From positions 3,410,001 through 3,474,000 of the forward strand of contig JACKHI010000001.1 in the NCBI GenBank assembly GCA_020639075.1: a stretch of 64,000 nucleotides of DNA. The letters run 5' to 3'. The notes below the pieces were generated by a model that was given only the letters and a program-made list of their open reading frames with translations, was not told where the DNA came from and searched no databases. This DNA is from Phycisphaerales bacterium (GTDB taxonomy: Bacteria > Planctomycetota > Phycisphaerae > UBA1845 > UTPLA1). Made by a program: the position numbers and the translations under genes. The number at the start of each line of letters is the position of its first letter. Positions within the stretch are counted from its first letter, which is position 1. Positions 43,791 to 53,467 of the stretch are shown here, piece by piece.

Positions 43791-44684
43791 TCACCGGCGC
43801 CGACGCACAACGCCGATGCCGACAGCCATCAGCAATCCGAGCGTTGCAGGTTCTGGAACAATATTGACAAGTGCGTCTGTGTACGGCCCATCGTTATCCT
43901 GGACGGTCATGATTGCCGGATCACCGGGGGCCGGCATCAGCCCCATGAAATCGCCCGGCGCCTGTCGACCGAGCAGCGACACATTGAGAAGCAGCTCCCA
44001 ACTCGTGACGTGACTCAGGCCTGCGTCCCAGTTCCAGATCATTCGCGCCGTGTACTTGCTCGGCTGCGATGAAGCGCCGTCCCAATCGATGTGCGAGTCC
44101 TTGTCCAACACGAGCAACTGGTTCGAGTTTCCGTCCCATGTCCACGGCTCGGTCTGCCCCGGGGTGGGCGTTCCGGCCTGGAAATAGGCTGAGGTGCGAA
44201 CCTGCACTCGACCGCCGCCGCTGCTCGAACTGCTGTTTCCGTCGCCGCTGCCGGGCGCGATCGTGCTCGCCGCCCATGTCGCATCACTCGTACCGAACTT
44301 TACCTGCAGCTTCGGTCCACTGCTGGCGGGAAGCCGCGAGTTGACGGCATCTCCGGTGAATGCAGCCCATCCGGCGCCGGCGGCCGTGATGGAACTGAAT
44401 CGCCCGCCGACGCCGATGACGGTATCGCCGACAAGCCAGTCAAGTGCTGAATCGTTGGCGTCAACAATCTCGAGATCCGATCCCGACTGAACCGTGAACG
44501 CCGCACTGAAAGTCTCGTACCCGTAGTTGGCGCTGCCTTTCACATAGACGCCATTCTCCAAGGCGTGCCCTGCAAACGACCATCCTGCATCCACGGCGGG
44601 ATTGCCTGTCAGGATCGTTGCCTTGACCGTGGCACTGAAACTCAGCACGACGGCAAACGCCAATACCAGTCGCTTCTTCGTCAT
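43791..44684 (-). CDS. PEP-CTERM anchored secreted protein
   Basis: This 297-residue protein starts at ATG 44684 (MTKKRLVLAFAVVLSFSA), with AAAGGAGA upstream and an obvious signal peptide. The mature region is beta-rich, with a Ser/Gly stretch in the middle (SGDGNSSSSSGGGRVQ), and resembles no enzyme I know. It ends with the exosortase tag VPEPATLGLLMAVGIGVVRRRR. It follows the previous PEP-CTERM gene in tandem (upstream on the minus strand), but the two mature domains are not alike. Confidence 0.85.
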   Translation of the reverse strand: MTKKRLVLAFAVVLSFSATVKATILTGNPAVDAGWSFAGHALENGVYVKGSANYGYETFSAAFTVQSGSDLEIVDANDSALDWLVGDTVIGVGGRFSSITAAGAGWAAFTGDAVNSRLPASSGPKLQVKFGTSDATWAASTIAPGSGDGNSSSSSGGGRVQVRTSAYFQAGTPTPGQTEPWTWDGNSNQLLVLDKDSHIDWDGASSQPSKYTARMIWNWDAGLSHVTSWELLLNVSLLGRQAPGDFMGLMPAPGDPAIMTVQDNDGPYTDALVNIVPEPATLGLLMAVGIGVVRRRR

Positions 44685-45190
44685 GGATCTCTCCTTTCGC
44701 CAGGAATGCACGCTCGCCAATTGAATTGGGCCCCTCAGGAAGCCCCCCCTTTTTTCGCGTGTGGCGAACAAGTCATTCTACAGTAATTTGCGACATTGCC
44801 CATACTATTTGGGGCTCCATTGGCCGACTATCAATGCAGATAATTGATAGTTCCTTTGTATTTATTAGCTTCGCGGAGATCCAACGGCGACGGTATCACT
44901 GCGCTTAGCCACAGAACACGGCGACGATTTGCAGTCCGGCGGCGCGGCGGCCGCGACATCACGGGCGATGCAGCGGCCGCCGGACATGGACGAATCAGAA
45001 CGACTCGAATCGTCGCGCATTTGATCCGCCCGGAGCATTTCTTCGATTGTCCCGAGCGCGTCGAATCCCTGTTCGTCGAAACAGGAATCGTCCGTGATCG
45101 CGGTGATCAAATAATGGGCAATGCCCGACGAGACGCTCGTCAATGTGCCGGCGATATCGCACCCAAGACGCGGTTCTTACCACAGGCGGA
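44685..45190. other. Intergenic region, no confident gene
   Basis: 506 bases separate two secreted-protein genes on the minus strand. A minus-strand frame at 44865-45143 has no domain, no signal and a poor start. A C7T6 tract near 44745-44757 is the only low-complexity feature. Promoter elements for the gene starting at 44684 must lie here but were not resolved. Confidence 0.5.
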
Positions 45191-47314
45191 TTAATCGATC
45201 AGAGCGGCAACGAAACCGCTGATGTCGAGACCATCGAGGCGGCCGTCGTCGTTGGTATCACCCGATGCGATACTGCATCCTGCAGAGCCCTCCGTGAGTG
45301 CCTGAATGAATGCGGGCAGATCGTCGATTGTCACGAGTCCATCCGCGGTGAAGTCCGCCGGGTTTTCTGTCGGATCGAACTCGTCAGCACCGACATCGAG
45401 GCGGCAGGTCAACACGCGCGGGTCGCCGTCGACGTCGATATCATCGTCGCTCGTTTCGTAGTCCGGATCGCCCGCGTCGATGCAGGGGGATGTCACGAGC
45501 AGGTGGTAGTCGCCGGGGATCGCAAAGTCGTCCGTCAGGTCGCCCGGCGTACCGGCGTCATCGATGCCGCCGGGATCGATGAACTCCGGAAGCAGCGAAA
45601 AGTTACCTTCACCAAGTTTGATAAGCGGCGAAACGGGGATCTGATCCAGGAATTCGAGATCCGAATCGTCGATGGCGAGACGCACGTCTTCGTCATCGAG
45701 TTGGATTTCTTCAAGCCCCGCTCCGACCCGATTTCCCCAGAGTATGGAGTTACGTATCGAAACGTCGCTCGGGTTCAATGGGCTGCCACTTCTGAGATCC
45801 ACCATGCTTCCGGCGTCACAGATGTTATTGACGATCGTGCAGCCATCGATGTCGGCATAGGCGGCGGCGGTATTTCCGCCGGCTCTGACGTACAGAAAGC
45901 CTTTGTTGGCCGTGTTGCCGCCTATCACGCAGCTTCGTAAGGTCAACTCGGCGAGCGAGCGTGCCGCGCCCGAATCCACTTGGATCATCCGACCGGAATC
46001 GATGACGTTGCCTTCGAACCGGCACGATTGAAAGACGGGCCGAGCGATCGCGTCGCCCGTACCGCTAGTCACGCGGACCATGTTGGACTGCATACGCAAC
46101 GTGTTATCCGCAAACCGACAGGCGTCGAATCGCGGCGCACAGATCGAGTCGCCCGTGCCGGCCGAGACGACGACGAGGCCCCCGGAATTCACTGTATTCC
46201 CGTCAAAATTGCAATGCGAAAACAGAGGGGAACTCATGGCATCTCCCGTCCCGGCCGCAACATAGAGGATGGCGCCGAGATTCGCGGTATTCGCCGTAAA
46301 CGAGCAGTCAATCAACATTGGCGAGCTGATTGCATGGCCCGTGCCGGAATTGATGGTGACGATACTCCCCGCCGCCGACGTGTTTCCGTCAAACAAACAG
46401 CGAGAGAACATCGGCGAGCTCGTGTCGTCGCTGGTACCGCACCTGATGTACATGACGGCATTGCTTGCCGCCTGGTTGTTCACAAACCTGCAATCCGAGA
46501 CGCTGATTTTTGCCGCGGAGCTTGCCGTACTGGACACCAAGTAGAGCGCGCCTGCAGTTGATGTCGCAGTGTTAGCGGAAAACAAGCCGTTTCGTATTTC
46601 GCCCGACCCGAGTGAGGTCGATCCATCGCTGTACACGAATATTGCTCCGCCCGCATCGGCGTTATTGCCGATGAAGCGGCAGCCCCAGAGCGAAGGGAGT
46701 CTTCCCGAGCAATACAATCCGCCTCCATAAGTGGAAATGCCCTGCGTCGTCGTGATGCCGTATCCTTTGCCGTTGGTAAACGTCAGGCCGTTAAACACGG
46801 TATCCGCGCCCTCGAACGAACGGCATGTCACGACGCTCTGATTCGTTTCTTCCGGCGGCGCGGATCCGCCGTCGATCACAGTCAACTCGACGATCGACGG
46901 ATTCTCCGGATCGGCACACTGAATCCGAAGTCGCTTACCCCGCGGATCGATGTTTTCGTACCATCGCCCCAGGACGCTGCACGTGTTCGGCAAGACGACA
47001 ATCACGTCGCCATCCTGCGCGACATCGATGGCCGACTGAATTGTGTCGTACCCGAAGAGCCCGTTGCATTGCACGAGTCGAGCGACGCCGGGCGGCGTAC
47101 CGCGCGACCCCGCGGATTCGACAGCTTCGCCAGTTATCTCGGCAACAGATCGGATGAGCTCGGCCTGTTCGATCAGCGTCGCGCGAAGCGCCTGCATTGA
47201 CACTGTCACACCGTCAACGTCGATCGAACCTTCGCGCGCCCATGGGTCAATGGGCTGGGCATGAACGGCGGCCGCTGTCAGCAGCCACATGCCTGCGAAC
47301 CAGAAATTTCTCAT
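45191..47314 (-). CDS. Secreted beta-helix (choice-of-anchor Q type) protein with dockerin-like end
   Basis: This 707-residue exported protein starts at ATG 47314 (MRNFWFAGMWLLTAAAVHAQ), with GGAG upstream. After about 70 residues it becomes a right-handed parallel beta-helix with the typical entry (GYDTIQSAIDVAQDGDVIVVLPNT). Some ten coils follow of the form F..C.F.GNTANS.G.....SGTGDA.S.P. The helix ends with the anchor-Q words SPCIDAGDPDYETSDDDIDVDGDPR and LDVGADEFD. Two EF-hand-like dockerin repeats finish it (DFTADGLVTIDDLPAF, GDTNDDGRLDGLDISGFV). Likely a cell-surface or exported adhesin or polysaccharide-binding protein; no catalytic site is evident. Confidence 0.85.
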   Translation of the reverse strand: MRNFWFAGMWLLTAAAVHAQPIDPWAREGSIDVDGVTVSMQALRATLIEQAELIRSVAEITGEAVESAGSRGTPPGVARLVQCNGLFGYDTIQSAIDVAQDGDVIVVLPNTCSVLGRWYENIDPRGKRLRIQCADPENPSIVELTVIDGGSAPPEETNQSVVTCRSFEGADTVFNGLTFTNGKGYGITTTQGISTYGGGLYCSGRLPSLWGCRFIGNNADAGGAIFVYSDGSTSLGSGEIRNGLFSANTATSTAGALYLVSSTASSAAKISVSDCRFVNNQAASNAVMYIRCGTSDDTSSPMFSRCLFDGNTSAAGSIVTINSGTGHAISSPMLIDCSFTANTANLGAILYVAAGTGDAMSSPLFSHCNFDGNTVNSGGLVVVSAGTGDSICAPRFDACRFADNTLRMQSNMVRVTSGTGDAIARPVFQSCRFEGNVIDSGRMIQVDSGAARSLAELTLRSCVIGGNTANKGFLYVRAGGNTAAAYADIDGCTIVNNICDAGSMVDLRSGSPLNPSDVSIRNSILWGNRVGAGLEEIQLDDEDVRLAIDDSDLEFLDQIPVSPLIKLGEGNFSLLPEFIDPGGIDDAGTPGDLTDDFAIPGDYHLLVTSPCIDAGDPDYETSDDDIDVDGDPRVLTCRLDVGADEFDPTENPADFTADGLVTIDDLPAFIQALTEGSAGCSIASGDTNDDGRLDGLDISGFVAALID

Positions 47315-47499
47315 GACAGACTCCAACAAAGATATGATGAAAAAATGAAAACGCCCGATCGCACCATGATTCGGAAACGACGGCGGGTAACGCTCTACGC
47401 GGATACGCAGAATCGATTCGTACTCTCACTTTGGGCCCTCCGGCGCAATTCTCCCGCTCTCGCCTCCGGAAGTCAACGAAACTGCAATTCCGCCAATGC

Positions 47500-47535
47500 A
47501 AGAGGGGCGGCCACGATGTTGTGGCCGCCCCTCTT
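47500..47535 (-). terminator. Strong hairpin terminator after the lipoprotein gene
   Basis: A perfect 15-bp stem (AAGAGGGGCGGCCAC and its complement) encloses a 6-base loop. It lies 43 bases beyond the stop of the minus-strand gene at 47578. No T-run follows, but its stability makes it a likely terminator in either direction. Confidence 0.7.
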
Positions 47536-47577
47536 CGGAATACGCTTCCCGACCGGCGGGATCGTTACGCTTCGGCG

Positions 47578-48765
47578 TCAATTGAAATACGGATCGTCCT
47601 TGATCACTGTGATCACGCACGGCGCGAAATCGACGGACACTTTCGTCGCCACACCGGCATCATCGCCGCCCGTATCGCCGACGCATCGGAAGCACTCGAC
47701 AAGATTCCCCGCGCCGGGGCAGACCAGATCTTCCGAGTGATTCGTATCCGTGTACGATTCGACGCAGCTGATCGGCGTGATAATGTTCATGATTCGATAG
47801 CCCGGTTCCGCCCGGTAGACAATCTGCCAGTCCGAGCGGCCGGACGCCGTCGTCCAGTCCGCTTCCGTCTCTTCCGCAAACATGTCCACGTAAGCCTGCA
47901 GCGCCGTCGCACCGCCGGGTACAAAGTCCGCGCCGGCGATCGCCGCTTCGAGTTCGACGTAAGGTCCGCTACCGTCAAAGTCCTTGTCGCCGCGCGTGTG
48001 CGGCGGACGGAACGTGATGTTCTGCAGATTGACCGTGATATTCTTCGGCTGCGGCGGATCGGGCTGAAGGATCGGCAACGTCGAAATCACATTGTCATTC
48101 CAGCGGAGCTGCATAAGTGTGCAACCCTTCGACATCTGTACACCGTTGGCCGCGAGGTTGATTTTCGCCTCGTAATGCGTCGCCAGCGTCAGGGAGAATG
48201 TGCATTCCTCGTAATTGCCGTCCCGAAGAATCCAGAGCTTCATTTGTTCACCCGCGGGATCGCGGCGATCGAAGTCGTAGCCGTACACGGTGATCGCATT
48301 CAATTCGTCGCTGAGCACGCGTTTCACTTCGAGGGCATCGGGCGTGAAGCCGAGAAACGCCGGCGGATAAACGGGGACAGGTCGCCCCGTGATTCTGCTC
48401 TCAAGGCGATCGAGCCCTTCCTGCACGCGACGCGACACGAAGTCGCCCGACGCGATCACGCTGACAGTCGTCGCCTTGATGCCGCGCTGAAGGATCTCGT
48501 CAATATCCGCCTTCAGGTCGTTTTCGGTTTCGGGCATCTGTTCCATCAAGTCGCGCACGATGTCCTGCCACTGCGCACTGTTGATGTCGATCGCCGCAAT
48601 CGCCGCCTCGATCTGATTGGCGATGTTGTTGATCGGATCGACGAGATCGCCGATGCCGCATCCGACCGTCGGAATTGAGCCGACTGCGAACACCAGCACG
48701 AGCCCTGCAACCCGCATCCGTTTCAAACGCGTACTACCCGCCGAAGTTGAGATACCATTGTTCAT
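47578..48765 (-). CDS. Predicted lipoprotein of unknown function
   Basis: This 395-residue protein has a type II signal sequence: a basic N-terminus, hydrophobic AGLVLVFAVGSIPTV, then Gly-Cys36 as the lipobox. AGGAG lies upstream of the ATG. The first mature segment is helical (NNIANQIEAAIAAIDINSAQ, RDLMEQMPETENDLKADIDE), and the rest is a beta-rich domain with several Cys near the C-terminus (PISCVESY, DLVCPGAGNLVECFRCVGD) that may form disulfides. I recognise no family. It is a single gene divergent from the ICMT-like gene. Confidence 0.75.
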   Translation of the reverse strand: MNNGISTSAGSTRLKRMRVAGLVLVFAVGSIPTVGCGIGDLVDPINNIANQIEAAIAAIDINSAQWQDIVRDLMEQMPETENDLKADIDEILQRGIKATTVSVIASGDFVSRRVQEGLDRLESRITGRPVPVYPPAFLGFTPDALEVKRVLSDELNAITVYGYDFDRRDPAGEQMKLWILRDGNYEECTFSLTLATHYEAKINLAANGVQMSKGCTLMQLRWNDNVISTLPILQPDPPQPKNITVNLQNITFRPPHTRGDKDFDGSGPYVELEAAIAGADFVPGGATALQAYVDMFAEETEADWTTASGRSDWQIVYRAEPGYRIMNIITPISCVESYTDTNHSEDLVCPGAGNLVECFRCVGDTGGDDAGVATKVSVDFAPCVITVIKDDPYFN

Positions 48766-48956
48766 TGCATGTCTCCTCTATCGCGAGGGTCCAAAGCACG
48801 ATCACATCGATCGGCTGCAATGGATCTGTGCGTCAAAACGACGCCGACACACACGGAGTTTTCGGAAAGAGCCTCCAAACGGCCATCCCGCCCCCGCTAA
48901 TGCTGAAATGGCGTGCACTATTTCACTCGAATCGACTAGAATCGGGCCCGAATGTC

Positions 48957-49547
48957 ATGTTGCAGCATCACTCCGATCTCGTGTTTCTGGCTGGGTTCGT
49001 CATCTACGTGGCGACGCGCGGCGTGTTTGCGCATCGGGTGAAAACGGTTGAGACCATTGAGAAGCGCGTCGGCGGGATCGAGGTCGTTCTGCTTGTCTTC
49101 GTCATGATTGGATCGCTCCTGTTGCCGATCCTCTATCTGTTCACGCCGGTTCTCAATTTCGCCGACTACCCGCCGCCCGTGTTGGCGCAGTGGGCGGGCG
49201 CCGTGGTCCTGCTCGCAGCGCTATGGCTCTTTCGTCGATCCCACATCGACCTTGGCAAGAACTGGTCGCCGACGCTTGAAATTCGCAAGGAGCATCGGCT
49301 GATCACACATGGCGTCTATCAGTCGATCCGACATCCGATGTATGCGGCAATCCTGCTGTTTTCCGTCGCTCAAGCGTGTTTGCTCCACAACTGGCTGGCG
49401 GGATACGCCGCGTTCGTGACGTTCCTGCCGCTCTATCTCGTACGGGCGCCGCGCGAGGAGCGAATGATGCGGGATCGGTTCGGTGAGGAATACGAGGCGT
49501 ATGCCCAGCGCACGGGACGCATGATTCCGAAGTGCACCACGAAGTAA
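48957..49547 (+). CDS. Isoprenylcysteine carboxyl methyltransferase-like membrane methyltransferase
   Basis: This 196-residue integral membrane protein has about five helices. The C-terminal catalytic signature of the ICMT/PEMT group is complete: LITHGVYQSIRHPMYAAIL, then EERMMRDRFGEEYEAYAQRTGRMIP. It binds SAM at the membrane face. Bacterial members methylate isoprenoid, lipid or unknown thiol acceptors; the substrate here is not known. ATG 48957 is chosen because upstream in-frame sequence lacks coding character. Confidence 0.87.
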   Translation: MLQHHSDLVFLAGFVIYVATRGVFAHRVKTVETIEKRVGGIEVVLLVFVMIGSLLLPILYLFTPVLNFADYPPPVLAQWAGAVVLLAALWLFRRSHIDLGKNWSPTLEIRKEHRLITHGVYQSIRHPMYAAILLFSVAQACLLHNWLAGYAAFVTFLPLYLVRAPREERMMRDRFGEEYEAYAQRTGRMIPKCTTK

Positions 49548-49834
49548 TGGCGACGCGCCGGTCCGCGACACGCCAAGAACAAGAAAACGGTCGAGGTCCG
49601 CTCGGCGCCTGCGCGCCGCCCCAAGATCGGTATCCTCTCTGCCAATCGACACTTAGCACGACATCCCGTGATTTGAAATCCGAGTCGCGTTCATCATTCA
49701 CATTGGCCGTGCAGGCTTGCTATGATAACGTCAACAACGGCGTCGAATCCGACGCAGGCGGGCCAGGTCTTTTCAGCAATCGAGTGAGCGTTTGGCGAGC
49801 GTCAACAGGCTTCCGAATCATAAGGAGGACGGCA

Positions 49835-51268
49835 ATGAAAACGATCCAGGCATCCATCATGCGACGAATGATCCCGAGATTCCACCAGTCTTGCGCCGCT
49901 GTTCTTGCGACATACGTTGCGTTTCACGTAGCGGCAAATGCACAGGCAGCCACGTTTCAGGTTCGTCTTGTTGAAAACACCGTGCCAGCGGGCCTTTCGA
50001 ACGGCGTACAGCTACTCGATCAGATCACGCTTACGGAGAAAGGACGTCTGTTCTTCGGCGGCGACACGACGGCCGCCACCAGCGACGACTTCTTCTATAG
50101 CGCAACGTTGAGTCCGTTCGCACTGACGCTCGAGATGCAGGAGGGAACGACTGTCGTGGGCGAACCGGGCGTCGTTTACGTTCGAACGGATGCGGTCAAC
50201 GATATGAATGAGAGCGGCGACTATGTGTTTGTCGCGGAAACCGATCCGGGCGTGCTCGATTCCGTCTTCAAGAATGGCGCAAGCGTCGTTCGCGAAGGCG
50301 ACTTGTTCATGGGGGAGACAATCAACTCGCTGCACCATCCGCAGATCGACGGCATGGGCAACGCCTGGTACCTCGCCGACGTCGGCACTGACAATACGAT
50401 GGACATTACGCTCTTTCAGGGTTCGACGATGATTTTCCGCGAAGGCGGCGTCATCGACGGCGTGCCGATCTCGTCGATCTCGACCTCGGAATCCACATCG
50501 GGCTGCAACTTCCGGGTCAACGAGGCCGGCGACTATATGATCACGATTGACGACGGAGATGTGCAGGGCCAGGACGTGCACATCATCATTAACGGCGTCA
50601 ATGTCCTCGAGTCAGGCGACTTCATCCCGGGCAATTCGCAGCCGGTCTATTGGTTCAACCAGAATGGGCTGACGTCAACAGGCAATCATTGGTGGGTCCT
50701 TCTATCCGTCGAGTCAGTTACGAGTCCGGGATTCGCAGGCGACGAAGTCCTGTATATGGATGGCGACACAGTGCTCCTGACGCAAGGCCAGGATCTCGGC
50801 GGCGGACTCACTGCAGGTCAGATCCAGACGGCGAGTATCAACGCGGACGGCCATTGGCTGGCCCGAGTCGATCTGATCGGCGCTGCCGCCGGCGATGATG
50901 CGCTGCTGCTTGACGGGGCCATTATCGCGCGGACCGGCGATCCCGTGGACGCGAACTACAACTGGGGTTCGGCGATCGGCTTCGTCAACGACATTCAGCT
51001 CAATGACTGCGGCGAGTTCGCGCTGATCGCGGACCTCGTTCCGTCTGGCGGCGGTTCGCCGCTCGAATCGCTCGTCACCGGAAGCATCTTCGATGCAGGG
51101 GATGTCAACGGCGACTCGGTCGTCGACATCAACGATACGGGGCCGTTCGTGGCGGCACTGCTCGACTCCCAGGCCTCGTCGTGTAATTCACGCCGCGCGG
51201 ACATCAATAATGACGGCATGACGGACGGACTGGACGTCGCACCGTTTCTTGACGCTCTGTTGCCCTGA
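49835..51268 (+). CDS. Secreted beta-propeller-like protein with dockerin-like end
   Basis: This 477-residue exported protein has a perfect AAGGAGG site before ATG 49835 and a signal peptide ending around AANAQA. The body consists of repeated short beta units of the type GDYVFVAETD, LFQGSTMIFREGG, GDYMITIDDGD and DALLLDGAIIARTGD, a pattern seen in planctomycete tandem-repeat exoproteins and compatible with a propeller. The end carries two EF-hand-like dockerin repeats (GDVNGDSVVDINDTGPFVAA and ADINNDGMTDGLDVAPFLDA). No catalytic motif is seen. The gene is monocistronic with a terminator after it. Confidence 0.8.
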   Translation: MKTIQASIMRRMIPRFHQSCAAVLATYVAFHVAANAQAATFQVRLVENTVPAGLSNGVQLLDQITLTEKGRLFFGGDTTAATSDDFFYSATLSPFALTLEMQEGTTVVGEPGVVYVRTDAVNDMNESGDYVFVAETDPGVLDSVFKNGASVVREGDLFMGETINSLHHPQIDGMGNAWYLADVGTDNTMDITLFQGSTMIFREGGVIDGVPISSISTSESTSGCNFRVNEAGDYMITIDDGDVQGQDVHIIINGVNVLESGDFIPGNSQPVYWFNQNGLTSTGNHWWVLLSVESVTSPGFAGDEVLYMDGDTVLLTQGQDLGGGLTAGQIQTASINADGHWLARVDLIGAAAGDDALLLDGAIIARTGDPVDANYNWGSAIGFVNDIQLNDCGEFALIADLVPSGGGSPLESLVTGSIFDAGDVNGDSVVDINDTGPFVAALLDSQASSCNSRRADINNDGMTDGLDVAPFLDALLP

Positions 51269-51302
51269 ACTAAGCCCGCCTGATCGACTACAAGAATGCG
51301 TT

Positions 51303-51340
51303 ACGGCCGGCGAAATCGATTTCGATTTCGCCGGCCGTTT
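51303..51340. terminator. Bidirectional terminator between convergent genes
   Basis: CGGCCGGCGAAATCGA pairs perfectly with its complement around a TT centre (51304-51337), followed by TTT on the plus side. It lies between the stops of the genes at 51268 (plus) and 51365 (minus) and can serve both. Confidence 0.8.
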
Positions 51341-51364
51341 CCGTCGTTTCGAAAGCACATCCGG

Positions 51365-53044
51365 TTAACTCACGTCTTCCGAATCGGTCGGGCCAACCAA
51401 CGGGGCAAAGGGTGCATCCACAGGACGCTCGTGCGCTATGGACTGCAGCATGTGCTCCTTGTTCCAGCTGACGACCGCCCCGCCCGCCAGCAACAAGAAT
51501 CCGGCGATCGTCAGGATCGTCGCCGTCGGCGACGGCGTAGCAACGATCCATTGCGTCGAGGCCCCGACCGCATAGATCATCAGGATCACCATGCCCATAG
51601 CGCGATAGCCCGTCCACTGTGCGAGGCTGCCAATCACAATCAACACGATGATCAGGATTCCGGAATGTCCCGCCACCAGGACCAATCGGTCTGCTGTCAT
51701 TCCGGAAAGCCACGGCGCGAGCGCGAGGAGCGCGACCGGAGCAAGTCGATAGAACACTCGCGGTCTTCGCGCGGCAATATGGGCTGCCGCCAACGCCATC
51801 CAGCCGGACGCAACAAGAACGATGAAGCGATCCGCCGCCGTTTGGCCGCGAATCACGTAGACGAACGTCGCGTAAGTAACGGCAAGGCCGACGAGCGCCT
51901 CGCCGCGAGATCGCCGAACGATGGCGACGATCAACAGGTACGCGACAACACAACCGACTGCACATAGGAAGGCCGCTCGCTGCGGCAGTTGCACGACGAC
52001 GGGAATCTCGTCAGCCGCGCGAAAGACCGCCGCGGCCAGAGCTGCACTGCCGGCATGAAACAGCGTCACGAATCGATGTCTCGCAAAGGCATAGAACCAG
52101 ACCGCGGAGGCGATCAGCAACGTGGGGACGAGCGGATTCCGCAACGGTTCCGGCAACAGTTCGACGGGAACGCGCGGATCAAATGTCCCTGTCGCGAGCA
52201 CGACGGCCACGAGCGGAAGCGCCGAAAGCAGAGTGATCCAGGTCATGAAGCGAGCCATGAATGGATGGATCAGGCTGAATCCGACCGCGGCAACGGCCAC
52301 GATCGCCGGCGCTGCATAGAACAGCCTCGCATGACAGAAATACCCGTAGTTCATTGCGCATAAATGCACCGCCGTCGCGCCCAGCGTCACGCCGAGGAAG
52401 CCGAGTTCGCCGGCCGACGGCGACTGCACAGCCACGCTCGGAAAGGCGAGCTTGATGTTGCAGTAGGATGCCGCGATGCCCCGACAGGCGAGAATCAGTG
52501 CACCGAAACACCACCAGGCCGCGTAGAGAAGAATCTCGTTAATGCCCGATGCAGTCACCGGCATTTTCAGCAGCGGTGCAGCAACGGCGAGCAGTGCGAT
52601 CGACGCGGATACGACGAAATAGGTCCCCCGTCGAAGCCTGATTTCCAATGCGCGACACACGGCGAGCATCTCGCCGATTGCGATGACGCACGCACCGGCC
52701 GTCAGCGCCGTTCCGACATCTGGTCGCAGGGCAATCATCTCGAGGGTGGCCGCGACAGGCCCCGTCCAAAACAGTGCGCCGACGAGCAGCAGCGACGGCG
52801 TATCTTCGGGCGATCTGCGCGCCCTGTGCAATGCGATCAGAATCGCGCCAACGGCCCATTCATAAAGCTGCAACGCCGCGAGCGTGACGACGATAATCGT
52901 GACGTCGCCCGCCGGACTCGCGGGATCGACGAGAAGCCCCCGCGCACCGACGGCGACCAGGCAGGCGCTGACGAGATACGTCGGATTGCGATCGATCAGC
53001 CACGCGATTGCGCGGCGACTCATGGAAAGCGGTACTGCGGACAT
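51365..53044 (-). CDS. Polytopic membrane protein of unknown function
   Basis: This 559-residue protein is mostly hydrophobic, with roughly 14-16 membrane helices spread evenly along the sequence and short polar loops. ATG 53044 is preferred to 53077 because GGAGG lies eight bases upstream. The last ~25 residues are hydrophilic (HMLQSIAHERPVDAPFAPLV). No transporter signature, glycosyltransferase Asp/Glu loop or O-antigen-ligase motif was recognised. It could be a transporter or an exopolysaccharide component; the context (secreted-protein genes on both sides) does not decide. Confidence 0.75.
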   Translation of the reverse strand: MSAVPLSMSRRAIAWLIDRNPTYLVSACLVAVGARGLLVDPASPAGDVTIIVVTLAALQLYEWAVGAILIALHRARRSPEDTPSLLLVGALFWTGPVAATLEMIALRPDVGTALTAGACVIAIGEMLAVCRALEIRLRRGTYFVVSASIALLAVAAPLLKMPVTASGINEILLYAAWWCFGALILACRGIAASYCNIKLAFPSVAVQSPSAGELGFLGVTLGATAVHLCAMNYGYFCHARLFYAAPAIVAVAAVGFSLIHPFMARFMTWITLLSALPLVAVVLATGTFDPRVPVELLPEPLRNPLVPTLLIASAVWFYAFARHRFVTLFHAGSAALAAAVFRAADEIPVVVQLPQRAAFLCAVGCVVAYLLIVAIVRRSRGEALVGLAVTYATFVYVIRGQTAADRFIVLVASGWMALAAAHIAARRPRVFYRLAPVALLALAPWLSGMTADRLVLVAGHSGILIIVLIVIGSLAQWTGYRAMGMVILMIYAVGASTQWIVATPSPTATILTIAGFLLLAGGAVVSWNKEHMLQSIAHERPVDAPFAPLVGPTDSEDVS

Positions 53045-53467
53045 GGCGACACCTCCATTCGTTGTGGCGAATGACATGGAATTGGGGGCGCAGGGACGGC
53101 GCGTCGCGTGCGATGCGCGTCTGCGAGCGCGTGCATGCGTGCGGCATCACAACCGCCGGGTGTCTGGTCCTGAGTGAGATATGAATTGAATAATGACGTT
53201 CAGTATGATCGATGCAGGCCGGACACTTTCGGACCCGTTGTTCATTAGTTTCATATGTCGCGCGTCGAGGAAAAGTCAACCGGCGGCGCAACAACAAACA
53301 ACCTATGGCCGGTTGATTCGCGACGAGTCCGTACGACGCAGGCCACGTCAACCGCCCGTGCCGGTGCTCGCGCATTCGCCTTGCCACCAACGAACAAGGG
53401 GCCCCGTTCGTTGTCGAACGAGGCCCCTATGCAATGTTACGAATTGTCGCCGAATATCCGGCGCAGG
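53045..53467. other. Intergenic region between a membrane protein and the first giant beta-helix gene
   Basis: 423 bases with no convincing gene. The right end holds the terminator hairpin of the beta-helix gene (53397-53428); the left end should carry the promoter of the membrane protein gene starting at 53044. Confidence 0.55.
53397..53428 (-). terminator. Hairpin terminator after the first giant beta-helix gene
   Basis: AGGGGCCCCGTTCG pairs with CGAACGAGGCCCCT around TTGT, with a single mismatch in a 14-bp stem. It lies 39 bases past the stop of the minus-strand gene at 53468. Confidence 0.7.

Noticed and set aside
44865..45143. 92-codon minus-strand frame between secreted-protein genes
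   Set aside because: No recognisable domain, no signal peptide and a weak start; codon pattern not convincing.
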